A stretch of DNA of 64,000 bases from assembly GCA_022771805.1 (NCBI GenBank), contig JALELM010000020.1, forward strand, positions 62,001 to 126,000. Reading direction: 5' to 3'. The DNA is from Veillonellaceae bacterium. Lineage in GTDB: Bacteria; Bacillota; Negativicutes; Veillonellales; Negativicoccaceae. The notes below the pieces were generated by a model. That model saw only the letters and a list, made by a program, of their open reading frames with translations. It searched no databases and was not told where the DNA came from. The position numbers and the translations under genes were made by a program. Shown piece after piece: positions 55,280-62,703 of this stretch; the first letter of the stretch is position 1; the number at the start of each line of letters is the position of its first letter.

Positions 55280-55450
55280 TCATTTCAACGGCGGCAGCCC
55301 CGGCAATGTACGCCGCCGGGTGCTCTTGTCCAAATCGTAAGGGACGGATGCGGCGCAGCCGACACAACGAATGCGTCCGCGCCGGCGTTCGACTTGACTT
55401 TGGAACAGATGCAATTCTTTTTTGCAAAACGGACAAATAACAGTGCTCAT
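55280..55450 (-). CDS. Small zinc-ribbon protein
   Basis: A 56-residue protein with two CxxC knuckles (ICPFCKKEL and RCVGCAASV) spaced about 22 residues apart, and a basic tail. ATG 55450 follows ACAGGAGG. The minus-strand promoter is TTGCCA (55496-55491), 17 bases, TATACT (55473-55468). It is too short for family assignment; a nucleic-acid-binding role is possible. Confidence 0.72.
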   Translation of the reverse strand: MSTVICPFCKKELHLFQSQVERRRGRIRCVGCAASVPYDLDKSTRRRTLPGLPPLK

Positions 55451-55727
55451 ACGTACCTCCTGTAGTGAGTATAGTGGAGCGTTCCCGTTTTGGCAAGGTG
55501 CAAACGGCTGCGGCCGTACCGCAGGAGCAAACGCCGGAGCAGACGATGTAATTGCAGAGGAAACGACGAAATAGGCAGGCAAAAGACACGTTCTTGCGTT
55601 TCACTGCGGTGTCGGTAAGCGCATTGCCGAGTGTGAAAAACGGTTGCGGGCAATATGGCCGGCGGCGGTTTTCCGTCTCTGTTTGTGATACAATAAATAT
55701 GTTTAGTAAAGCAAGCGGGAGGGCAGT

Positions 55728-56147
55728 ATGTACGTACATGAAGTGCGGGTGCGCTTTTATCATACGGACGGCATGCAGGTATCGCATCATGCCAACTATA
55801 TTCTTTGGATGGAAGCGGCTCGAGTGGAGTTTTTCCGATGGGCCGGGGTGTCTCTGAATGAAATTATGGCGGACGGGATCGTGTTCCCGATTCTGCACGC
55901 GGAATGTGATTATCTGCATTCCTCGCGTTATGACGATTTGCTGGAAATCCGCACGAAGCTGGTGCGTTTGTCTCGTGCGCAGATCGTGTTCCGTTATGAA
56001 ATCTTTCGGCCGGCGGATCAGCAGGTCATCGCGCGCGGCTTGACTCGAGGCACGTTTACTTCGGTGAAGACGGGTCGGATCATTCGCCTGCCGCAAAATT
56101 ACTACGAGCGACTGGCGGCGCTGGCGGAGCCGGAGGATTGTGAATGA
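55728..56147 (+). CDS. Acyl-CoA thioesterase (4HBT, YbgC-like)
   Basis: A 139-residue hot-dog enzyme. VRFYHTDGMQVSHHANYILWMEAARVEFF contains the catalytic Asp. The usual Gly-x-Val/tyrosine elements follow. It overlaps murI by four bases. The -10 TACAAT near 55689 has a TGn extension. Confidence 0.88.
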   Translation: MYVHEVRVRFYHTDGMQVSHHANYILWMEAARVEFFRWAGVSLNEIMADGIVFPILHAECDYLHSSRYDDLLEIRTKLVRLSRAQIVFRYEIFRPADQQVIARGLTRGTFTSVKTGRIIRLPQNYYERLAALAEPEDCE

Positions 56148-56872
56148 GTTATTCCCGAATCGGGGTGATGGACACCGGTGTCGGCGGGCTGACTGTTTTG
56201 CGTGAACTGCGGAAGCGGCTGCCGCGTGCGGATTTGCTCTATCTCGGCGATACGGCTCGCAATCCGTACGGTTCCCGGCCGACGGCGGAAATATGTGCGT
56301 TTTCCGAGGAGTTGGCGGATCGGCTTATTGCCGGCGGTGCGGAACAGATCGTCGTCGCCTGCAATACGATTACATTCACGGCCTTGGAAGAGTTGCGGGC
56401 GCACAGATCCGTGCCGTTTGTCGGTATGCAAATACCGGCCGTTTCGGCGCGGCGAGTGGGCGTGCTGGCGACACCGGTGACGATCGCCCGGCATGCACAC
56501 CGGGAGCGGTTGGCAGCCGCCGGAGCGATGGTGACGGAAGTAGCCTGCGAGGGGCTGGCGGCCGCGATCGAGCGAGAGGATTCGGCACGTATACGCTTGC
56601 TGGTCGAGCGGTATGCGGCGGCGATTGCGGACTGTGACGCGGCGATTTTCGGTTGCACGCATTACCCGTTGGTGCGCTCTTTGTGGGAGCGGATGTTGCC
56701 GAACTGCCGGTTCATCGATCCGGCGGCGGCGACGGCGGAACGGGCGGCGCAGAGCGGCTCGGGAACGGGGCGGACGGAAATATATTTCACGGGAGAACAC
56801 ATTCCCGCGTTGGCGGCGAGATTGTTCCCGACGGCGCGTATAGGCTCGGTAGATGAGATGAAGGGAGAATAG
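56144..56872 (+). CDS. murI: Glutamate racemase
   Basis: A 242-residue enzyme making D-Glu for peptidoglycan. MDTGVGGLTVLRELRKRLP (Thr for the usual Ser), the two catalytic cysteines in VVACNT and GCTHYPL, and LGDTARNPYG are present. It is slightly short for the family. Coupled to the thioesterase gene by ATGA. Confidence 0.95.
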   Translation: MSYSRIGVMDTGVGGLTVLRELRKRLPRADLLYLGDTARNPYGSRPTAEICAFSEELADRLIAGGAEQIVVACNTITFTALEELRAHRSVPFVGMQIPAVSARRVGVLATPVTIARHAHRERLAAAGAMVTEVACEGLAAAIEREDSARIRLLVERYAAAIADCDAAIFGCTHYPLVRSLWERMLPNCRFIDPAAATAERAAQSGSGTGRTEIYFTGEHIPALAARLFPTARIGSVDEMKGE

Positions 56873-56874
56873 GC

Positions 56875-57468
56875 ATGCTGTACTATGTCTTGAATACACT
56901 GATCGGTATTGTCGTGGCCATTGCGCTCGCCAATTTGCTCTTGGCGCTGTTTGCCCGCCGGCAGGGAGATGCGGCCTGGAAAGTAGTGTTTGCGGGTCAA
57001 CGCCCGCGCCGGGCTGCCGGAATGCGCGGCTTGCGTTGGGAACCGGAGTGGGAGCTGGTCACGGCACAGCCGAAACAGGCGACCTGGCGGACACAGGCGG
57101 TACTTCGTAATGTCGGCCGGGAACAGGGCACCGTCATGGACTGTTTCGCCCGGGCGTACTTGCCGCAGGAGCAGTGCGCCGGAGTGCGTGCGGACGTGCT
57201 GGTTATGGCGGAAGATGCGCCGCGCCATGATAATTACTGGGAGGCGCGGCTGGTACCGGCGAAAACGAATGTGTCGGTGCGGATCGAGCTGACTCTTACG
57301 CTGACCGGAGAGCCGGCTCCGGCGTGGGAAAGCATCCCGGAAATTCCCGTAGATTTGTTCTACCAAGTGTACGGACGCAGTGATTATACCTACGAGAAAA
57401 CACGCTTTTACTGTTTGCCGGCGGAACGGGAACGGGCGCTGGTGGCGAAAGGAGCGATGGCGAAATGA
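56875..57468 (+). CDS. Hypothetical membrane-anchored protein
   Basis: A 197-residue protein with one N-terminal TM helix (residues 4-28) and a soluble beta-rich domain. It starts 2 bases after murI and overlaps the ligase-like gene by four bases, so all three are coupled. No family recognised. Confidence 0.75.
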   Translation: MLYYVLNTLIGIVVAIALANLLLALFARRQGDAAWKVVFAGQRPRRAAGMRGLRWEPEWELVTAQPKQATWRTQAVLRNVGREQGTVMDCFARAYLPQEQCAGVRADVLVMAEDAPRHDNYWEARLVPAKTNVSVRIELTLTLTGEPAPAWESIPEIPVDLFYQVYGRSDYTYEKTRFYCLPAERERALVAKGAMAK

Positions 57469-58196
57469 ACGAGCGGGTGCGGTTGATACCGATTCATACG
57501 CGCATTTTGACGGAAAAGGATACTATCGCGGACGCGGTGGAAGAGTACGGACGCTACCTGATCGGCGCGGCGGATGTGGTCTGCGTTGCGGAAAGCGTTG
57601 TCGCCATTACGCAGGGGAGATATGTCCGACCGGAGGAATTGCGGCCGTCCTGGCAGGCGCGCCTGATGAACCGCTTCGTCCCGAATGCGGGATCGATGGC
57701 GACGATCTACGGGATGCAGGCCGCGATGGAAGAAGAGGGCGAATGGAAGATGCTCTTCTGGTTCGTCATCGGGTTCATTGCCAAGCTGTTCGGCAAGCGG
57801 GGCGTGTGGTACGCGCATTGCCGGCAAGCGTCCTTGGTGGATGATGTGACCGGGACGATGCCCCCGTTTGATAAATGTATCGTCTACGGGCCGCAAGATC
57901 CGGATCGTGTCTGTGAAGAATTGCGGGAGCGCTTGGGCTGCTACGGCGCGGTCATTGCGGACGTGAACGATTTGAAGCGCGCCGCCGTGCTCGGGGCGAG
58001 TCGGAACTTGGAGCGGACGGAAATCGCCCGGACACTGATTGATAATCCCTTCGGTAACGGCAGCGAAAAAACACCGATCGTCGTGCTGCAGGGGTACGCA
58101 CACGCCGCGGGCTTCGACCCGTCTGCGGAGGGGACTGCCTTGCCGCCGCCGTTTACGGAACTTGACAAGGGCGAGCCGACAGAGTACAATGATTAA
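57465..58196 (+). CDS. CofE/FbiB-like coenzyme F420:L-glutamate ligase family protein
   Basis: A 243-residue protein resembling the F420-0:gamma-glutamyl ligase superfamily: IPIHTRILTEKDTI, VVCVAESVVAITQGR, then ADVNDLKRAAVLGAS and NPFGNG. F420 is not expected in this lineage, and neighbours are murI and a membrane protein. A gamma-glutamyl ligase of another acceptor, perhaps in the cell envelope, is more plausible (inference). The thrS promoter lies inside its 3' end. Confidence 0.72.
   Translation: MNERVRLIPIHTRILTEKDTIADAVEEYGRYLIGAADVVCVAESVVAITQGRYVRPEELRPSWQARLMNRFVPNAGSMATIYGMQAAMEEEGEWKMLFWFVIGFIAKLFGKRGVWYAHCRQASLVDDVTGTMPPFDKCIVYGPQDPDRVCEELRERLGCYGAVIADVNDLKRAAVLGASRNLERTEIARTLIDNPFGNGSEKTPIVVLQGYAHAAGFDPSAEGTALPPPFTELDKGEPTEYND
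58162..58190 (+). promoter_or_regulatory. thrS promoter inside the preceding gene
   Basis: TTGACA (58162-58167), 17 bases, TACAAT (58185-58190). It is fully within the last codons of the ligase-like gene; transcription should start near 58197, at its stop codon. Confidence 0.85.
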
Positions 58197-58204
58197 GCAT
58201 AAGT

Positions 58205-58427
58205 AAAGATAATGATGAGGACATGTACCGTCGTTCCCGTCGACACCAGAGAAGGATGCCCCGGCTGTAAGCATCCGTCGCCGTCGTACGGTATACCGCC
58301 TCGGAATCGATTCGCGGCAATGCGAGTCCGGACACGCCCGTTAACGCGTACAAAGAGAATCCGAACGGATTAATTTGGGTGGAACCGCGAAAAAAACTTT
58401 CGTCCCAGGCGGACGAAAGTTTTTTGT
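58205..58427 (+). promoter_or_regulatory. T-box riboswitch, threonine specifier
   Basis: T-box sequence TTGGGTGGAACCGCG at 58375-58389, then a terminator AACTTTCGTCC / GGACGAAAGTT with T-run (58395-58427). In Stem I, TACCGT pairs with ACGGTA and the following codon ACC (58295-58297) is the specifier, matching the threonyl-tRNA synthetase gene downstream. Confidence 0.95.
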
Positions 58428-58451
58428 TTACAAAAAGAAAGGACAAAGACA

Positions 58452-60359
58452 ATGGCAACAATTCAATTGGCGGACGGCAAAGAACGTCAGGTCGATGAAG
58501 CAATGACCTGGCAGGATGTGGTGAAAAGTATCAGCAACAGCTTGGCGAAAAAAACGGTCGTGGCAAAAGTGGACGGCAAACTGACGGATCTGACGGAACA
58601 GGTTCGTGACGGCGCGCAAGTCGAATTTTTCTCCGTGGCGGATCCGGAGGGGCTGCGGGCGTTGCGGCATACCGCATCGCACATCATGGCGCAGGCGATT
58701 TTGCGCCTCTGGCCGGATACGAAACTGGCGATCGGCCCGGCGATTGACAACGGTTTCTACTATGACATGGACACCGAGCATGTCTTCAGCCCGGAAGATT
58801 TTCCGAAAATCGAAAAAGAAATGGCGAAAATCGTCAAGGAAAATCTGCCCTTGGAGCATCGCGTCGTGTCGCGCGAAGAAGCGCTGGAGAAATTCCGCGC
58901 AAGCGGCGACATATATAAAGTGGATCTCATCGAAAACCTGCCGGCGGACAGCACGATTACGTTCTACTCGCAAGGCGAATTTACGGATCTCTGCGCCGGC
59001 GGCCACGTGCCTTCGACGGGGAAGGTCAAGGCGTTCAAGCTGATGAGTGTCGCCGGAGCGTACTGGCGCGGCGATGAAAAGAATAAAATGCTGCAACGCA
59101 TCTACGGGACGGCATTTCCTTCGCAGGAAGAGCTGGATCAATACCTCTTCATGCTCGCCGAGGCGGAACGGCGAGATCATCGAAAACTGGGCAAGGAGCT
59201 CGATCTGTTCAGCTTCCAACCGGAAGGCCCGGGCTTCCCGTTTTTCCATCCGAAAGGCATGGTTTTGCGTAATGCCCTGCTCGAATTTTGGCGCGAGTTG
59301 CATCGCGAGTACCACTATGACGAAATTTCCACGCCGGTCATTTTGAATCGCGACTTGTGGATGCAGTCCGGCCATTGGGATCACTATCGCGACAATATGT
59401 ATTTCACCAAGATCGATGAGGAAGACTACGCGGTCAAGCCGATGAATTGCCCGGGTAGTATTCTCTACTTCAAGAGCGACCTGCGCAGCTACCGTGACTT
59501 GCCGATTCGCGTAGCGGAACTCGGCTTGGTACACCGGCATGAGATGAGCGGCGCGTTGCACGGACTGTTCCGGGTGCGCTGCTTTACGCAGGACGACGCG
59601 CATCTGTACATTTTGCCGAGCCAGATGAAAGAAGAAATCCTGAAAACGCTGGAACTGTTTGATCGGATTTACAGCGCGTTCGGCCTGGAATATCGGGTAG
59701 AACTTTCGACACGTCCGGAGGACTCGATGGGCGACGATGCACTCTGGGATTTGGCGACGGATGTCCTGCGGGATGCCATCGAATCCTCGGGTGTCGAATA
59801 CCGCATCAACGAAGGCGACGGCGCGTTCTACGGCCCGAAGCTCGACTTCCATATCAAGGACTCGCTCGGCCGTACCTGGCAATGCGGAACGATTCAGCTC
59901 GATATGCAGATGCCGGAACGTTTCGATATGCACTATATCGGTGAAGACGGCGAAAAACATCGCCCGGTCATGCTGCACCGCGCCGGATTCGGCAGCATAG
60001 AACGTTTTATCGGGATCCTGATCGAACACTATGCCGGCAAATTCCCGGCCTGGCTTGCACCGGTACAGGTGCAGTTGATTCCGGTCACGGAACGCCACCT
60101 CGCCTATGCGCAGCAGGTACGCGACGAACTGAAAGCGGCGGGAATCCGGGTGCAGATCGACGAACGCAATGAAAAACTGGGCTACAAAATCCGTGGCGCA
60201 CAATTGCAAAAAGTACCGTACATGCTGATTCTCGGCGATAAGGAAATGGAAGCGGGAACCGTTTCGGTACGGCGGCGCGACGGTGAAGAAACACCGGGCG
60301 TAGCCGTGGCGGACTTTACCGCAGACCTGGCGGCGGAAATTGCCGAACGGCGGAATTGA
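58452..60359 (+). CDS. thrS: Threonyl-tRNA synthetase
   Basis: A 635-residue class II synthetase. N-terminal TGS domain, editing domain with HTASHIMAQA and CAGGHVPSTG, and the catalytic core (motif 2 VHRHEMSGALHGLFRVRCFTQDDAH, motif 3 HRAGFGSIERFIGILIEHY). A C-terminal anticodon-binding domain follows. AAAGGAC precedes the ATG. Confidence 0.98.
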   Translation: MATIQLADGKERQVDEAMTWQDVVKSISNSLAKKTVVAKVDGKLTDLTEQVRDGAQVEFFSVADPEGLRALRHTASHIMAQAILRLWPDTKLAIGPAIDNGFYYDMDTEHVFSPEDFPKIEKEMAKIVKENLPLEHRVVSREEALEKFRASGDIYKVDLIENLPADSTITFYSQGEFTDLCAGGHVPSTGKVKAFKLMSVAGAYWRGDEKNKMLQRIYGTAFPSQEELDQYLFMLAEAERRDHRKLGKELDLFSFQPEGPGFPFFHPKGMVLRNALLEFWRELHREYHYDEISTPVILNRDLWMQSGHWDHYRDNMYFTKIDEEDYAVKPMNCPGSILYFKSDLRSYRDLPIRVAELGLVHRHEMSGALHGLFRVRCFTQDDAHLYILPSQMKEEILKTLELFDRIYSAFGLEYRVELSTRPEDSMGDDALWDLATDVLRDAIESSGVEYRINEGDGAFYGPKLDFHIKDSLGRTWQCGTIQLDMQMPERFDMHYIGEDGEKHRPVMLHRAGFGSIERFIGILIEHYAGKFPAWLAPVQVQLIPVTERHLAYAQQVRDELKAAGIRVQIDERNEKLGYKIRGAQLQKVPYMLILGDKEMEAGTVSVRRRDGEETPGVAVADFTADLAAEIAERRN

Positions 60360-60366
60360 GGGAATT

Positions 60367-60813
60367 ATGCACACCAGCGCGACAAACAACACCCCTTCCA
60401 AGAGCATTGAAGTCGGACGCTATGCCATGCGACTTGCGATGACGGCAAGTCGGGAAGAGGAGAGCACATTACGTGCCGAATTGGCAAATCATAACGTGAA
60501 GACGGCAGCGGTCGATTTCGGCGGCATATTCATCGACATTTTGCCGCGGATCGTGGAAAATGCTGTGGTCGCCGCGCAGCGGACCGGTATCGTGCCCGAC
60601 ACGCATGTGGGAGAAGGGGCGGTCGTCGGCGCGGTGCAGGCGGCGTTGGAGCCGATCAAGATGAAGGCCATGGGTCAAAATATCGGCGGAAAAATCGGCT
60701 TGGCTCGCCGCGGCGAACATTTGGTGGTCGCAATATACGGCACGGTCGGCGTCATCCATTTCAATGAAGTGGTAGCCGGCATCGCACATCGTGCGGTAGC
60801 CGATGAGTCGTAA
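60367..60813 (+). CDS. hutP: HutP family RNA-binding regulator
   Basis: A 148-residue protein matching the HutP family throughout: GRYAMRLAMTASREEE, AAVDFGGIFIDILPRIVENAVVAA, THVGEGAVVGAVQAAL, NIGGKIGLARRGEHLVVAIYGTVGVIHFNEV. Bacillus HutP binds histidine and Mg2+ and prevents termination in the hut leader. No hut genes are in this window. It sits 7 bases after thrS and shares its Thr T-box message. ATG 60367 follows GAGGGAATT. Confidence 0.9.
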   Translation: MHTSATNNTPSKSIEVGRYAMRLAMTASREEESTLRAELANHNVKTAAVDFGGIFIDILPRIVENAVVAAQRTGIVPDTHVGEGAVVGAVQAALEPIKMKAMGQNIGGKIGLARRGEHLVVAIYGTVGVIHFNEVVAGIAHRAVADES

Positions 60814-60817
60814 ATAT

Positions 60818-60849
60818 AAAAAGCCCGGAGCGGATGCTCCGGGCTTTTT
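60818..60849. terminator. Terminator after hutP
   Basis: AAAAGCCCGGAGC-GGAT-GCTCCGGGCTTTT. A second, very strong hairpin GTTGCGGGCGGCA / TGCCGCCCGCAAC at 60852-60882 serves the minus-strand antiporter gene. Confidence 0.92.
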
Positions 60850-60928
60850 ATGTTGCGGGCGGCAAATCCTGCCGCCCGCAACACAGGCTGTATTAACGGA
60901 AAAATGTGTGACTTCGGCTGCGTACCCT

Positions 60929-62236
60929 TCAATCTTCGATCGAGTATTGATGAATATCGACACGTTCCGGCTGCCGGGCAATCGTGAACCGGTACACAAT
61001 GTAGCCGACAAGCAACACGATGGCGGCGCCGGTGAGCGAAACGATGCCGGTGGTGGAAATCGCATACAGCGAGTAGCAGAGTGCCACGCCGGCGATGAGC
61101 CGATTGGGTAATGCGTCCTCCGGTGTGAAATGGGCTTTTTCCAAGATGTTTTTCAAGGACAGCGAACAGAGCACGTAGGGAACCAAATTCGTGACGACAG
61201 CTAAATTCACCAGCTGCTCGAACTGTGCGAACATATCTTTGTCCATCGCACTGAGTGCGAGCAGCGACTGCAGCGCGAGTAAGATGATGAAGCCGTACAG
61301 CGGCACATCACGCTTGGTCACCTTGGCAAATACCTGCGGGAAAATCCCCGTCTGCGCACTGCTTTTGAAAACCTGCGACAGAGTAAACTGCCAAGCGAGC
61401 AACGTGCCGAGGCAGGCAACGACCATGGAGCCCATTACGATGCGGCCGATGGTCGGATTGAACATGGTGGCAAAGGCCAGGCCGAAAGGAGCCGAGGAAT
61501 GCAGCAAATCCAAGTTCGGAACGATACCGGCCATGACATTGGTCGAGAAGATGTAGATAATGGCCACGAATAATGTCCCGAAAAATGTTGCGCGCGGTAC
61601 GTCGCGTTGCGGATTTTCCACGGCGTCCATATTGGCCGCCGCCGATTCCATACCGAGAAACGTCCACAGCGTGAGCGAAATCGATTCGGAAACGGCTTGG
61701 AGATACGGCAAGTGCTGCGGATTCCACGCTGCGATATACATATTCGGATCGAACCAGAACCAGCCGAAAAAACCGACGAAAGCAACCGGCAAAATACTCC
61801 CCCAGACGGTGACGGAACTGATTCGCCCCGTCCAACCGCTGCCGCCGAAGTTCAGAATCCCCGTGCAGCAAATGAGGCCGATACAGGCGGCCGTTACTTG
61901 CCCGGGGGAGAGATGCCGGCCGAACATGGTCGCCGCATAACTGACAGCCGTCACGGCAATGGCGACATTGGCCACGAGCAGCGACAATGCGTAGGAGAAA
62001 TTTGTCATAAAGTACCCGGTCAGCCCGAAACGGTAAGCGGCATATCCGCCCATTCCGCCGCGGTTTCGCGAATACATGCCCGAGCGTGCGAACATATGCG
62101 CCAAAGCTAAAGAACCGACGGCCGTGACAAGCCAGGACAGAACGGAGATCGTTCCCACCTGGGCAAGTTTGGTCGGCAGCATAATAATTCCCGAGCCCAA
62201 CATATTGGCCGCAGTCAGCAAGGTCAGCTGCCACAC
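60929..62236 (-). CDS. APC family amino acid/polyamine antiporter (PotE/CadB-like)
   Basis: A 435-codon membrane protein with about 12 TM segments. LLTAANMLGSGIIMLPTKLAQVG is typical of PotE putrescine-ornithine antiporters, as are GMESAAANMDAVENPQRDVPRAT and the C-terminal helices. The only usable start in frame is GTG 62236, which removes the usual short N-terminal leader. Codons for a family-like IASNKKLN precede it. Upstream in the same frame is an ATG (62307) immediately followed by TAA. That ATG lies in the -10 box of a TTGTTT-N17-TATAAT promoter. The gene may be functional from GTG or from a non-standard start. Confidence 0.85.
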   Translation of the reverse strand: MWQLTLLTAANMLGSGIIMLPTKLAQVGTISVLSWLVTAVGSLALAHMFARSGMYSRNRGGMGGYAAYRFGLTGYFMTNFSYALSLLVANVAIAVTAVSYAATMFGRHLSPGQVTAACIGLICCTGILNFGGSGWTGRISSVTVWGSILPVAFVGFFGWFWFDPNMYIAAWNPQHLPYLQAVSESISLTLWTFLGMESAAANMDAVENPQRDVPRATFFGTLFVAIIYIFSTNVMAGIVPNLDLLHSSAPFGLAFATMFNPTIGRIVMGSMVVACLGTLLAWQFTLSQVFKSSAQTGIFPQVFAKVTKRDVPLYGFIILLALQSLLALSAMDKDMFAQFEQLVNLAVVTNLVPYVLCSLSLKNILEKAHFTPEDALPNRLIAGVALCYSLYAISTTGIVSLTGAAIVLLVGYIVYRFTIARQPERVDIHQYSIED

Positions 62237-62304
62237 GTTGAGCTTCTTGTTGCTTGCGATGTAATCACCGGCTTTCCGAGATTGAATTCGTACCGTTTAC
62301 ATTA

Positions 62305-62333
62305 TATCTTCTCCGACCACGACAAACAAATAT
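62305..62333 (-). promoter_or_regulatory. Antiporter promoter
   Basis: Minus strand: TTGTTT, 17 bases, TATAAT at about 62310-62305. The leader to GTG 62236 is about 60 bases and contains no strong ribosome site; AAGAAG lies six to eleven bases before the GTG. Confidence 0.6.
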
Positions 62334-62453
62334 CAAAACACTATGAAGATTATGCATGGTATGCAGATTGGTAAGAAGTACCCGGCCGCCCGGAGAGAAC
62401 AAAAATATGTAACAAAGAGATCTTTTAAGGACATGGAGAGAAAAACAAAAAAG

Positions 62454-62489
62454 TTCTCCCTATTACCTAATGGGAGAATTGTGTATAAT
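62454..62489 (+). promoter_or_regulatory. Palindrome with adjacent TATAAT upstream of cas9
   Basis: TTCTCCC-T-ATTA-CC-TAAT-GGGAGAA (62454-62478) is a nearly complete hyphenated palindrome. TATAAT at 62484-62489 follows it. If this is a plus-strand promoter, the palindrome covers its -35 region and looks like an operator. The RNA would run antisense through the whole tracrRNA gene into cas9. The interval 62334-62453 shows nothing else. Confidence 0.5.
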
Positions 62490-62568
62490 ACAAGTAACGC
62501 AAGCCGCATTTTCTATTAGTGCAAAGTATGTAGCGAAAGCGATAAGACGTTTCAGCCGAAAAAGGCAC

Positions 62569-62668
62569 TAAAAAAACACTCCGAAGAGTGCTTTCAGTCC
62601 ACATAGTAGTGGAGCCTCGAAAGGCGATTTCGTTGAAAAACGTTATTTGAACTCGGTGTACCAAACCT
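62569..62668 (-). ncRNA. tracrRNA of the type II CRISPR-Cas system
   Basis: About 100 nt, minus strand, divergent from cas9. 5' part (62667-62644) is the predicted anti-repeat, ending in GAGTTCAAATAA, the standard tracrRNA junction. A short CGTT-TTTC-AACG hairpin (62642-62631) follows, then a TCCAC/GTGGA hairpin (62613-62598), and finally the terminator hairpin CACTC-TTCG-GAGTG with seven Ts (62590-62570). The matching CRISPR array is outside the window. Its repeat should begin with GTTTGA followed by a GGTGTACCAAACC-like segment. Confidence 0.88.
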
Positions 62669-62674
62669 ACAAGT

Positions 62675-62703
62675 ATCATAGCAGAGGAAGGGGAATCTGT
62701 CAA
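62675..62703 (-). promoter_or_regulatory. tracrRNA promoter overlapping the cas9 start codon
   Basis: Minus strand: consensus TTGACA (62703-62698), 17 bases, TATGAT (62680-62675) with TGn extension. The first base of the -35 box is the A of the cas9 ATG, so the whole promoter occupies the cas9 ribosome-binding region. Start expected near 62668. Confidence 0.88.

Noticed and set aside
58428-60407. 659-codon minus-strand frame opposite thrS
   Set aside because: It mirrors thrS and runs into the T-box terminator; no protein-like features.
62454-62702. Possible CRISPR repeat array in the cas9 upstream region
   Set aside because: No direct repeats with regular spacing; the repeat-like segment is the tracrRNA anti-repeat. 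The array must lie beyond the window end.
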